The translations under genes and the position numbers were made by a program. The notes beneath the pieces were generated by a model. The model saw nothing but the letters and a program-made list of their open reading frames with translations, did not search any database and had not been told where the DNA came from. A stretch of 64,000 nucleotides of DNA from RPQJ01 sp963707145 (GTDB lineage Bacteria; Pseudomonadota; Gammaproteobacteria; Steroidobacterales; Steroidobacteraceae). Of this stretch, positions 27,371 to 35,893 are shown in pieces. The stretch's first letter is position 1. Every line of letters begins with the position of its first letter. Location of the stretch: assembly GCA_963707145.1 (NCBI GenBank), contig CAVPOQ010000008.1:124001-188000 (forward strand), in the 5' to 3' direction.

Positions 27371-27961
27371 ATGAAGTACATTTTTGCGACCGTTGCCACT
27401 GCGGTTCTCGCCGCCTCCCCGGCCTTCGCGGCCGACGACACCGGTTTCTACGTCGGCGCGGGCGTCGGCAATTTCGCTGCGAATTCCGACGGCATCTACG
27501 ACGGCAAGGATTTTGACGGCAGCGATTTCGGCTACAAGTTCTTCGGCGGCTACCAGTTCATGAAGTGGCTGGCCGTCGAGGCCGAGTACGTCGACGGCGG
27601 CGAGCCCGATGACAATTTCCGTGACCCGAGCTTCCCTGACGAGCGGCTGAAGGCCTCGATCGGCGTGACCGGCTTCGTCGGCTCGGCGGTCGGCATCTGG
27701 CCGATCGGCGAGAACTTCAACCTGTTCGGCAAGCTCGGCTTCATCTACTGGGATGCCGACGGCAGCGGCAAGATCCGGGACGAGGACGGCACGCTCGTGA
27801 AGACCTCGGTCGGCGAGGACGGCACCGATTTCGCCTGGGGCGTCGGCGGCACCTGGAACTTCACGGAGACTTTCGGCGTCCGTGCCGAGTACCAGGGCTT
27901 CGAGCTGTCGAACTTCGACTCGGTCGACTTCGCCTCGGCCAGCATCATCTGGCGCTTCTAA
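27371..27961 (+). CDS. Outer membrane beta-barrel protein (OmpW/opacity-like), copy 1
   Basis: A 196-residue exported protein. The signal peptide (1-20) ends PAFA. The mature part alternates short amphipathic strands with glycine/aromatic turns (GFYVGAGVGNFAAN, YKFFGGYQFMKWLAVEAEYVDGG) and ends ASIIWRF, the terminal aromatic typical of barrels handled by BAM. This fits an eight-stranded OmpA/opacity-type barrel of unknown function. AGGAG sits 6 bases before the ATG. The second barrel gene (28088-28642) is a clear paralogue. An intrinsic terminator follows at 27991-28020. Confidence 0.8.
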   Translation: MKYIFATVATAVLAASPAFAADDTGFYVGAGVGNFAANSDGIYDGKDFDGSDFGYKFFGGYQFMKWLAVEAEYVDGGEPDDNFRDPSFPDERLKASIGVTGFVGSAVGIWPIGENFNLFGKLGFIYWDADGSGKIRDEDGTLVKTSVGEDGTDFAWGVGGTWNFTETFGVRAEYQGFELSNFDSVDFASASIIWRF

Positions 27962-27990
27962 GCGACCAGCAGACCCTTCCAGGGTCCGAA

Positions 27991-28020
27991 GAGCCCGCCC
28001 CTCGGCGGGCTCTTTTTTTT
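27991..28020 (+). terminator. Intrinsic terminator after barrel gene 1
   Basis: A perfect 9-bp stem (GAGCCCGCC at 27991-27999 and GGCGGGCTC at 28004-28012) with a 4-base loop runs into eight T (28013-28020). It separates the two barrel genes into independent transcripts. It is the clearest canonical terminator in the window. Confidence 0.93.
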
Positions 28021-28087
28021 GCGGGACAGTTCACACCGGGCACGCGGTAAGATCCTGATTTCCCTAGAACCAGGCAGGAGACACCCC

Positions 28088-28642
28088 ATGCAGAAGCACA
28101 TCGCCGCCAGCCTCGCCGCCGCACTCGCGCTCGCCAGCCTGCCGACCGTCGCGGCCGACAACGGTCTCTACCTCGGCGCCAGCCTCGGCCAGTCCGGAGT
28201 GAGCTTCGACGAGGCCGTCGACGGGTTCGACGCCGACTTCGACGCCAACGGGCTTGGGTACAAAGTGATCGCCGGCTGGCGCTTCGTCGACTGGCTGTCG
28301 GTGGAGGCCAACTACCTGGATCTCGGCTCCCCGGACGACAGGGTGCAGGGCGAGAAGATCGAGGCCGACGTCAGCGGGTTCTCGCTGTCCGCGGTCGGCT
28401 TCCTGCCGGTCGGGCCGGTGGACCTGTTCGCCCGGGTCGGCGCCATCGACTGGAGTGCGGACGTCACGGCGCCGGACCTCGACATCCGCGGCAGCGAGGA
28501 CGGCACGGACCTGACCTACGGCGTGGGCGCCCAGTTCCGGGTCTGGAGTCTCAGCATCCGCGGCGAATACGAGATCTTCGACGTCGACGGGGCCGACACG
28601 GTGGACATGTTCTCGGTGGGCGTCACCTGGACTTTCCTCTGA
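28088..28642 (+). CDS. Outer membrane beta-barrel protein, copy 2
   Basis: A 184-residue paralogue of the preceding barrel protein. It has a signal peptide (about 1-22, TVAA), then GLYLGASLGQSGVSF, YKVIAGWRFVDWLSVEANYLDLGSPDD, and a terminal FSVGVTWTFL with the C-terminal aromatic. Shared positions with copy 1 include the W-x-x-V/W-L-x-VEA-x-Y segment and the SEDGTDxxxGVG turn (GEDGTDFAWGVG in copy 1). Ribosome site AGGAG at 28076-28080. The charge pattern is strongly acidic in both. Function is unknown; they could be stress or adhesion barrels. Confidence 0.8.
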   Translation: MQKHIAASLAAALALASLPTVAADNGLYLGASLGQSGVSFDEAVDGFDADFDANGLGYKVIAGWRFVDWLSVEANYLDLGSPDDRVQGEKIEADVSGFSLSAVGFLPVGPVDLFARVGAIDWSADVTAPDLDIRGSEDGTDLTYGVGAQFRVWSLSIRGEYEIFDVDGADTVDMFSVGVTWTFL

Positions 28643-28783
28643 CCCCGCACCTGAACCTGCCGTTCGATTGACCGACACACCGTTCCCCTGCCATGGGCGG
28701 CCACCGGACCCTGGCTGGCCACGGAACTTTCCACGGCGGGGGCGTTCAAAATTCCTGAGCGCCCTACGGTGCTCGGCGCCGGC

Positions 28784-29464
28784 CTACCTCCCTGGGCCTG
28801 CGTCCGCCCGGTCATCCCCCAACGCCGGGTTGCCTTCCCCGGTTGGATCCGCTGGTCCAACCGGGGTTTCTTTTTCGGGGGTCCTGGCCAGCAGGCGCTC
28901 GAGCGCCGCGCGGGCCTCGAACACGCCCTCCCCCGAGAGCGCGGAGAAGAGTTGCACTGTCACGCCGGCGCCGGTGGCCCGCCGCACGACCGCGCAGGCC
29001 GCCGCCCCGGCCGACCGGCCGAGCTTGTCGGCCTTGGTGAGCAGGACGTGCACGGGCACCTCGCGCGACTGCGCAACCCTCAGCATGTCCACGTCGTGGT
29101 CCTTGAGCGGGTGGCGGACGTCCATGACCACGATCACGCCGCGCAGCGCCTGGCGCCCTCGGAAGTAGGCCTCGATCAGGGTCCGCCAGTGCTGCCGCAT
29201 CGACCCGGAGACCGCTGCGAACCCATAGCCCGGCAGATCCACCAGTCGACGGTTCGGTTCGAGTTCGAAGAAATTCACGAGCCGGGTCGCACCGGGGTTC
29301 TTGCTGGTGCGCGCGAGGCCCTTGCGGTGCGTGATCGCGTTGATCGCGCTGGACTTGCCCGCGTTCGACCGTCCGGCCACCGCCACCTCGGCGCCGACGT
29401 CGGGCGGGAACTGCCGCGCCTCGTTGGCGCTGGTCAGGAATTTCACGTGCGGGTACGCGGACAT
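28784..29464 (-). CDS. engB: Ribosome biogenesis GTP-binding protein YihA/YsxC
   Basis: A 226-residue TRAFAC GTPase needed for large-subunit assembly. Walker A GRSNAGKSS, the switch segments GATRLVNFF and DLPGYGFA, and the specificity motif TKADKL are all present. The start is the ATG giving MSAYPHVKFLTSANEARQFP, the family's usual beginning. The C-terminal 30 residues are Pro/Glu/Asp-rich, and their coding sequence contains a hairpin plus T-tract that reads as a terminator for the opposite strand. It is divergent from cytochrome c4, the conserved gammaproteobacterial arrangement. Confidence 0.92.
   Translation of the reverse strand: MSAYPHVKFLTSANEARQFPPDVGAEVAVAGRSNAGKSSAINAITHRKGLARTSKNPGATRLVNFFELEPNRRLVDLPGYGFAAVSGSMRQHWRTLIEAYFRGRQALRGVIVVMDVRHPLKDHDVDMLRVAQSREVPVHVLLTKADKLGRSAGAAACAVVRRATGAGVTVQLFSALSGEGVFEARAALERLLARTPEKETPVGPADPTGEGNPALGDDRADAGPGR
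28837..28875 (+). terminator. Terminator-like hairpin for + strand, inside the engB 3' end
   Basis: A perfect 11-bp stem (28837-28847 with 28856-28866) and an 8-base loop are followed by TTTCTTTTT (28867-28875) on the plus strand. It would end transcripts from barrel gene 2, whose stop is 195 bases upstream, before they run antisense through engB. The same bases code for the engB tail. Confidence 0.7.
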
Positions 29465-29502
29465 GGGCGGCGCGGGCACCGGAGACGGCGGGGCGCTTAG
29501 TG

Positions 29503-29508
29503 TACAAT
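29503..29508 (+). promoter_or_regulatory. Candidate -10 element for cytochrome c4
   Basis: TACAAT stands in an otherwise GC-rich divergent gap, 39 bases before the cytochrome c4 ATG. I see no convincing -35 partner at 16-18 bases. Confidence 0.35.
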
Positions 29509-29546
29509 TCGGGGCTCGCCAGACCCCTGTTCCTCGGAGTGTTTCA

Positions 29547-30158
29547 ATGACCGCGAAGCTCGTCGCCGCCCTGTCGATGGTGGCCGTTCTCGGCTGGAGC
29601 GCGCCCTCGTTCGCCGCGGGTTCCAAGGAAGCCGGCCAGGCAAAGTCGGCCACCTGCATGGCCTGCCATGGCATGGACGGCAACAGCGTGAACCCGGAGT
29701 GGCCCAATCTCGCCGCCCAGCACCCCTCCTACATCCTGCGGCAGCTCACCGCCTTCAAGGGCGGCGAGCGCAAGAACGACCTGATGTCGCCCATGGCGAT
29801 GATCCTGTCAGACGAGGACATGGCAGACCTGGCCGCCTATTTCAGCTCACAGGCGATCAAGGGCGGCGAAACCGAACCCTCCAAGCTGGCCCTCGGCCAG
29901 CGCGTCTACCGCGCCGGCAACGTCAAGGCCGGCGTGATGGCCTGCGCCGGGTGCCACGGACCGACCGGCCGCGGCAACCCGCTGGCGGGCTACGCCTCCA
30001 TCCAGGGGCAGCATGCGGTGTACGTCGCCGCGCAGCTGCGCGCCTACCGGTCCGGCGCCCGGGCGACCGACCCCAACCAGATGATGCGCAACGTCGCGGC
30101 CATGCTCTCCGACGAAGAGATCGACGCCGTGGCCTCCTACGTGCAGGGCCTGCGTTGA
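29547..30158 (+). CDS. Cytochrome c4, dihaem
   Basis: A 203-residue periplasmic dihaem electron carrier delivering electrons to terminal oxidases. The signal peptide (about 1-24, APSFA) is followed by two CXXCH haem sites, CMACH and CAGCH, in two homologous halves, each with a downstream Met axial ligand candidate (MSPMAM; PNQMMRN). It lies between engB and dsbA, as in Pseudomonas and Xanthomonas relatives. dsbA follows in 32 bases and may be cotranscribed, which is functionally sensible since both need thiol chemistry in the periplasm. Confidence 0.9.
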   Translation: MTAKLVAALSMVAVLGWSAPSFAAGSKEAGQAKSATCMACHGMDGNSVNPEWPNLAAQHPSYILRQLTAFKGGERKNDLMSPMAMILSDEDMADLAAYFSSQAIKGGETEPSKLALGQRVYRAGNVKAGVMACAGCHGPTGRGNPLAGYASIQGQHAVYVAAQLRAYRSGARATDPNQMMRNVAAMLSDEEIDAVASYVQGLR

Positions 30159-30190
30159 ACCCGCGCGCGCCGGCACTGTCGTATCCCTCC

Positions 30191-30835
30191 ATGAACACGA
30201 TGCTCGCCCGTCTTTCCCGCCCGCTCGCCGCGGCCCTGCTGCTGCTCGCCGGTCAGGTGGCGCTCGCCGCCGACCCCGTCGAGGGTGTCAATTACAAGCC
30301 GCTCAAGCCGGCCGTCCCCACCAACGTCGCCCCCGGCAAGGTCGAGGTCGTCGAGGTGTTCTGGTACGCCTGCGGCCACTGCTACGTGCTCGAGCCCAGG
30401 CTCGACGCCTGGTCGCGCAACGGCAAGGCGCCGTACGTCGAGCTGGTGCGCATGCCGGCGGTCTGGAACGACCTCCTCAAGCTGCACGCCCGGCTCTTCT
30501 ACACCATCGAGGTGCTCGGCAAGCCCGCGCTGCACAACGAGGCGTTCCGCGAGATCAACGTCCGCGGCAACCGGCTCGACACGCCGGAGAAGATCGAGGC
30601 GTTCCTGACTGCGCGCGGCGTCTCCAAGGCGGACTTCCAGAAGACCTTCACGGGCTTCGCAGTCGAGTCGAAGCTGGCGCGCGCCACGGACCTCAACAAG
30701 CGCTACCGGATTGCGAGCACGCCCACCGTCGTCGTGAACGGCAAGTACGTCACCGACATCAGCATGGCGGGCGGCGAAGACCAGCTGTTCCAGACCATCA
30801 ACGCGCTGGCCGCGAAGGACAAGCCGCCGGGCTGA
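30191..30835 (+). CDS. dsbA: Thiol:disulfide interchange protein DsbA
   Basis: A 214-residue periplasmic oxidase that introduces disulfide bonds. The signal peptide (about 1-27, QVALAA) precedes a thioredoxin fold with the active site FWYACGHC; the dipeptide between the cysteines is Gly-His rather than the Pro-His of E. coli. The cis-proline loop STPTVVVNG is intact, and an inserted helical domain lies between. The reoxidising partner DsbB is not in the window. A GC-rich hairpin at 30890-30913 follows without a T-run. Confidence 0.92.
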   Translation: MNTMLARLSRPLAAALLLLAGQVALAADPVEGVNYKPLKPAVPTNVAPGKVEVVEVFWYACGHCYVLEPRLDAWSRNGKAPYVELVRMPAVWNDLLKLHARLFYTIEVLGKPALHNEAFREINVRGNRLDTPEKIEAFLTARGVSKADFQKTFTGFAVESKLARATDLNKRYRIASTPTVVVNGKYVTDISMAGGEDQLFQTINALAAKDKPPG

Positions 30836-30995
30836 CGGTCGGGGCCAGACAGGCCCTCCGGCCGGCCGAAACTCCGGGACACGCTCAGGCTCGCCGCAAC
30901 CTCGCGCGGCGAGAGGCGGATTCGCGGGTTCCACGGACGCGGGTACGGCACGCGCTGGCTAGCATGCGGTGGAACCCTCATCCGGGGATCGACTC

Positions 30996-33057
30996 ATGCA
31001 TCCCTTCCGGGTCGGCTGGCTGCTCGGGTGCCTGGCGCCGCTGTTCGCCTGCAGCGACGGCGGCAGTGGCGGCGGCAACCCTGCCCCGCCCGCCGGCACG
31101 AAGTCCATCGTCGTCAACAGCCTGCTCGACGCCGCGACGCCCCCCGCAGGCACGGTCACGCTGCGCTCGGCGCTCGAGTCCGCGGCGTCCGGCCAGCCCA
31201 TCACCTTCGACCCGCAACTCAACGGCGGCACCGTCGCGCTGACTCTCGTCGCCGACGAGCACACGTCGCTGAAGGGCGAGGTGATGGGCATGCGCGACGA
31301 GCCCAGCGGCCCCGTGTCCTACCTCGTGGGGTACCTGCCTCGCGACTACGGCGCCTCGGCGCTGGTGGCGCGCAAGGCCGTGGTGATCGACGCCTCGGCG
31401 CTGCCCTCCGGCATCACGCTCGCGTGGACCGGCGGCGGCGACGCGCGCGTGCTGGCGGTCGACGGCGATCTCACGCTCAGCAACGTGGCGATCACCGGCG
31501 GGCGCAGCGTGGCGGTCAGCATCGCGGCCGCCACCGCGGGCGGGCAGCCGTGGACGCTGGGACGGGGGGCGGCGCTGGCGGTGTGGGGCGTGGCGAAGCT
31601 CACGAACTGCCGGCTGTACGACAACCACGCACGCGGCGACTTCGACTCCTCGCGCGACCGCGGCGCCTTCGGCGGCGCGGTGTACGCCGACATCGTCGAG
31701 ATGCACGGCTGCGTCGTGACCGGCAACACCGTGACCGGCGCGGGCGCGGCCGGCGGCGGCGTGTACTCCGTCGGAGGCGCCGGCAGCAAGCTGACGGCTT
31801 CCACGATCGATCGCTCTGCGATCACCGGCAACCGCATTTCGGGGCTGTTCGCCTACGGCGCCGGCGTGTACTCGGACGGCGGCGGCATCGGCGAGTCCAA
31901 GCTGCTGCGAGTCACGAACACCACTGTCGCGCGCAACCTCGCCGAACCCGCCCCCGGCCTGCCGCCATTCCTGCTCGCGATGGGCTACTGGCGCGGCGGC
32001 GGCGTCTACGTGTCGAACGGCCACCTCGAGCTGATGGCCTCCACCGTGGTCGAGAACGCGGTGCGCGGCGTGCCCCGCACCGACAGTCTCGGCCGGCGCA
32101 ACCTGGCAGGCGGCATCGCGGCGACGGTCGGCAATGCCCACGCCGTCGAGAGCATGACCCTCGGGCACTCGATCGTGGCAGGCAACACCGTCGAGGAGAT
32201 CGGCGGCAGGCGCTATGCCCATGACGTGTTCACCGGCTCGCTGATGCACTTCCTCAGCGCCGGCTACAACCGCTTCGGCGTCCTCGACTTCGACCAGATC
32301 CTCGTGCCGGTCGGCGAGCCGACGTGGGAGTCGCTGGTCCGCCGCCACTGCCCGAAGCAGGGCGACACCAGCGGCGTGGACCTCGCGAGCGTCGTCGATC
32401 TCGCAGGCGGCGTGTCGCACGCGAGCTGGGCGAACTCGGCGGGCGTCGGGTCCGGGGAGCCCGCCGTGCTCGCCTACCTGCCGCGCGGCACGGCCCTCGA
32501 CGTCGTACCGGCTGGCGAGTACCCGGTCGAGATCACGATCGGCGAGTACAGCGTGTCGCCAGGCGCCACCGACGATTTCCTCCGCATCGTGCTCGGGCGC
32601 ATCGAGACCCGCTACGGCCTGCCGGGATTCGCCGCCGCCTTCAAGGCTGACTTCGAGGCGTTCCTGCAGGCGGCCGATTCCGACTCGGCGACGGCGGGCG
32701 CCCAGCCCTACCGGAACCCCTCGGGCAGCCCGATCCTCTCGCTCGCCGACACGCACTGGTTCGGACCGAACGCGACCTGGCCGCGCGAACTGGCCAACTA
32801 TCCCTACATCGAATTCTGGCACCGGCTCGACGCCGCGCTCGGGCAGCGCGCCATCCCGGGCCTGGGCATGGAACTGCTCGGCGACGATGCCTGGCAGTCG
32901 CTGTTCCAGGCCGGTCACCTGACGGAGAACCCCGGCATCCGCATGACAGCTGCTGAACCGCCGCGCGCTCGTCGTGAAGCGCGGCGCGACCGACCAGCTC
33001 GGGACCGCCCGCCCGACGGGCCTGCCGGGCGACATCGGCGCAGTCGAAAGCCGCTGA
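30996..33057 (+). CDS. Right-handed beta-helix lipoprotein, frameshifted near the 3' end
   Basis: A putative lipoprotein of about 686 residues. The signal ends LFAC (lipobox), followed by a Gly/Ser linker and parallel beta-helix repeats rich in G-G-x-V-Y (GGAVYADIVEMHGCVVTGN, AGGGVYSVGG, GGGVYVSNG). This is similar to choice-of-anchor Q and polymorphic outer-membrane-type proteins. At about 32946 an extra base breaks the frame; skipping one base after GIRM continues as LLNRRALVVKRGATDQLGTA and ends GDIGAVESR at 33055-33057, the family's usual end. The uncorrected frame runs on to 33257 with low-complexity sequence. Likely surface or periplasmic adhesin/enzyme scaffold; function unknown. Confidence 0.68.
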
Positions 33058-33114
33058 GGAACGCGGCGGGCTGCTGTGCTAAAACGGCGGCCTGTCCGCA
33101 GGGTCCTCCTCCCC

Positions 33115-34090
33115 ATGCTCCGTCTCCTCATCCCCACCGGCAGCGGCTACACCTGGGCCGAGCACACGCCGCCGTGCGAGCTTTCCCGACGAGTTCCTCT
33201 GGGCCGACCTCTACGAGCCCACGGCGGAGGAGGAAAAGGCGCTCGAGGCGCTGCTGACCGTCGACGTCCCGACGCGCGACGAGATGAAGGAGATCGAGAC
33301 CTCGAACCGCCTCTACGAGGAGGGCGGCGCGGTCTACATGACGGCGACGGTCGGCAGCCGGCTCGACTCGGAGAAACCCGAGAGCAGCCCGATCACCTTC
33401 ATCCTCGCCGCGAACCGCCTGATCACGACCCGCTACGTCGACCCGACGCCCGTGCGGCGGTTCATGACACACGTCGAGCGATCCCCAGCGGCCTGCACCT
33501 CGTCGGCCACTCTGCTCGCCGGGCTGCTCGAGGCGTTCACCGAGCGCATCGCCGACGTGCTCGAGAAGGTGCAGGCGGAACTCGACGCAGTCTCGCTGAC
33601 GATCTTCCCGCGCAGCGACGGCCAGTCGCCGACCAATCGCGACCTGCAGGGCATGATCCAGCGGATCGGCATGAGTGGCGACCTGATCTCGAAGTCGCGC
33701 GAGAGCCTGGTGAGCTTCCAGCGCCTGCTGATGTACGTGCAGCAGGCAGCCAACCTCACCCTGTCGCAGGACCAGCGCGGGCGCTTCAAATCCACGCTGC
33801 TCGACGTGCAGTCGCTCTCGGACCATGCGAGCTTCCTCGGCGGCAAGGTGCAGTTCCTGCTCGACGCGGTGCTCGGGCTCATCAACCTCGAGCAGAACAA
33901 CATCATCAAGATCTTCTCGGTCGTGGCGGTGATGTTCCTGCCGCCGACGCTGATCGCGAGCATCTACGGCATGAACTTCCACTTCATGCCGGAACTCGAC
34001 AAGCACTGGGGCTACCCGATGGCGCTCGTCGCCATGGTCGGCTCTGCCGTCGTCCCCTACCTGTACTTCCGTCGCAAGGGCTGGCTGTAG
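33115..34090 (+). CDS. corA: CorA-family magnesium/divalent cation transporter, frameshifted
   Basis: A CorA-family channel of about 324 residues. The start MLRLLIPTGSG is in one frame; after CEL an extra T within TTT (33182-33184) shifts phase, and the next frame continues PDEFLWADLYEPTAEEEKA, the normal CorA N-terminal domain. The rest is intact: long coiled helices, two C-terminal transmembrane helices and the selectivity motif YGMNF. The periplasmic loop FHFMPELDKHWGYP is of the CorA/ZntB range, so magnesium versus zinc or cobalt is undecided. The 268-residue part from 33284 would lack the first domain segment. Single-base correction restores the full length. Confidence 0.85.
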
Positions 34091-34097
34091 CCCGCGC

Positions 34098-34709
34098 GTG
34101 ACCCCCGGCGCCTTCCTCGCGCTGACCGCCACGGTCGCGGTGGCCGCGCTCACGCCGGGCCCGGCGGTTGTGGCGATCGTGGCGCGCGCCATCTCCAGTG
34201 GCGCGCGGCCGGCAATGGCCATCAACGCCGGCGTCGTGACCGGCGACCTGCTGTTCCTCGGGCTCGCCGCCGCCGGCATGGCGGCGGCGGCGCGCACGAT
34301 GGGCGGCGCCTTCGAGATCGTGAAGTGGCTCGGTGCGCTCTATCTCGTGTGGCAGGGCGTGACGCTGTGGCGGCGGCCGTCGCGGTCGCTCGAGGCGACG
34401 GGCGGGCCGGAGGCGGGCTTCTGGCGCAACTACTGGGCCGGGCTGTTGCTGATGTTCGGCCATGTGCAGGCGATGATCTTCTACGCGGCGCTGCTGCCGG
34501 GCTTCGTGGACCTCGCGACGCTCGCGTGGCGGGACGTCGGCCTGCTCGCGCTGATGCTGGTGGTCGTGATCGGCGGCGTGCACGCGGGCTACGCGCTGCT
34601 CGCGTCCCGCGCGCGCAGGCTCTTCGCGGACGAGCGCGCCCAGCGCGCCATCCGGCGGACCGCCGGCACGCTCATGTTCGTGGCGGCCGCGCTGGTGGCG
34701 AGCCGGTGA
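34098..34709 (+). CDS. LysE/RhtB-family amino acid exporter
   Basis: A 203-residue inner membrane exporter of the LysE superfamily with about six transmembrane helices. The hallmark TPGPAVVAIVARAISSGARPA lies in the first helix and loop region (about 19-39), and WLGALYLVWQGVTLWR in helix 3. Substrate is probably an amino acid or homoserine lactone-like metabolite; it cannot be refined from sequence. The start is GTG, 7 bases after corA. Not linked to arginine genes despite the LysE family's basic amino acid reputation. Confidence 0.85.
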   Translation: MTPGAFLALTATVAVAALTPGPAVVAIVARAISSGARPAMAINAGVVTGDLLFLGLAAAGMAAAARTMGGAFEIVKWLGALYLVWQGVTLWRRPSRSLEATGGPEAGFWRNYWAGLLLMFGHVQAMIFYAALLPGFVDLATLAWRDVGLLALMLVVVIGGVHAGYALLASRARRLFADERAQRAIRRTAGTLMFVAAALVASR

Positions 34710-34740
34710 TGGGGTGGCGGGCCGGTGATAGGATGAGCGC

Positions 34741-35655
34741 ATGGCAAAGCCCACCATCAACAACATGGCCGTGTTCTGCGACTTCGAGAACGTGGCCCTC
34801 GGCGTCCGTGACGCCAAGTACGCGAAGTTCGACATCGGCAAGGTGCTCGAGAAGCTGCTGCTGAAGGGCAGCATCGTCGTCAAGAAGGCCTACTGCGACT
34901 GGGAGCGCTACAAGGAGTTCAAGGGGCCGATGCACGAGGCCTCGTTCGAGCTGATCGAGATCCCGCACGTGCGCATGTCCGGCAAGAACTCGGCCGACAT
35001 CCGCATGGTCGTCGACGCGCTCGACCTCTGCTACACGAAGAGCCACGTGGACACGTTCGTGATCGTGAGCGGCGACTCCGACTTCTCCCCGCTGGTCAGC
35101 AAGCTGCGCGAGAACAACAAGCTCGTGATCGGTGTCGGCGTGAAGAGCTCGACGTCGGACCTCCTGATCGCCAATTGCGACGAGTTCATCTACTACGACG
35201 ACCTCGTGCGCACGGAGGAGCAGCGGCGCGGACGACGCAGGGCGCCGGCGAAGCAGGCCAGCGGCAAGGCGTCGACCCCGCTGCCGCCGGTGGCCAGCAT
35301 TGCGGCAGCGTCCGAGCAGGCCGCGGCGACTCCGGCTGCGACCGAGTCCGCGCCCGTCGAGGCGCCCGCCGCGGCTCCCCACGCGCAAAAGGGCGACGAC
35401 GAGAAGAAGCAGGAAGCTTTCGACCTGGTGCTCGCCACGATCGAGGCTCTCGCGGAGGACCGCGAGGAAGACGAAAAGATCTGGGGCTCGATGATCAAGC
35501 AGGCGCTGAAGCGCCAGCGCCCGGGATTCAACGAGACCTACCACGGCTTCCGCAGCTTCAGCCAGCTGCTCGAGGAAGCCCACGCGCGCCGGCTGATCGA
35601 GATCGAGAAGGACGAGAAGTCGGGCGGATATGTGGTGAAGGCCGTCGCCGGCTGA
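34741..35655 (+). CDS. NYN-domain (DUF88) protein with C-terminal LOTUS/OST-HTH domain
   Basis: A 304-residue protein with an N-terminal NYN (PIN-like) nuclease domain, about 1-155, holding the acidic residues of DFEN (14-17), SADIRM and SGDSDFSPLV expected to bind metal. An Ala/Pro-rich linker (about 165-220) leads to a LOTUS/OST-HTH-like domain (about 225-300, IWGSMIKQALKRQRPGFNE, SFSQLLEEAHARRLIEI) likely to bind RNA. Together this suggests an RNA-processing or RNA-decay factor, as proposed for LabA/DUF88 proteins. Codon composition is slightly more AT-rich at the 5' end. It stands alone after the exporter. Confidence 0.82.
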   Translation: MAKPTINNMAVFCDFENVALGVRDAKYAKFDIGKVLEKLLLKGSIVVKKAYCDWERYKEFKGPMHEASFELIEIPHVRMSGKNSADIRMVVDALDLCYTKSHVDTFVIVSGDSDFSPLVSKLRENNKLVIGVGVKSSTSDLLIANCDEFIYYDDLVRTEEQRRGRRRAPAKQASGKASTPLPPVASIAAASEQAAATPAATESAPVEAPAAAPHAQKGDDEKKQEAFDLVLATIEALAEDREEDEKIWGSMIKQALKRQRPGFNETYHGFRSFSQLLEEAHARRLIEIEKDEKSGGYVVKAVAG

Positions 35656-35893
35656 GGATCTCTCCAGCCGCGACGGACGGCGCCTCACGTTATGCCGGCA
35701 TCCTGTCTGGTTGAAACGGCTCTCGTGGCTGGCGGCGCCGTGACTGTATCTCGACGTATTGACGATGAGCGGGCGCCGGTCCGAACATCCAGAGGCACTC
35801 GATGAGAAGGTCCTCAGGTGTCAGACCTCGCCTTTTCACCCCCCCAGTGCGGCGTGCCGGCCGGTTGCCGGCCTACCGATTCAGGAGCAAGTC
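35656..35893. other. Gap before csbD
   Basis: A stretch of 238 bases without a convincing gene. Composition drops in GC toward its middle (TATCTCGACGTATTGACGATG around 35745-35766), where a promoter for the CsbD gene could lie, but I cannot define paired -35/-10 boxes. No repeat or tRNA seen. Confidence 0.5.

Noticed and set aside
34098..34709. LysE-type gene as an arginine exporter belonging to the arg operon
   Set aside because: It is 17 kb away, follows corA by 7 bases, and the family exports many substrates.
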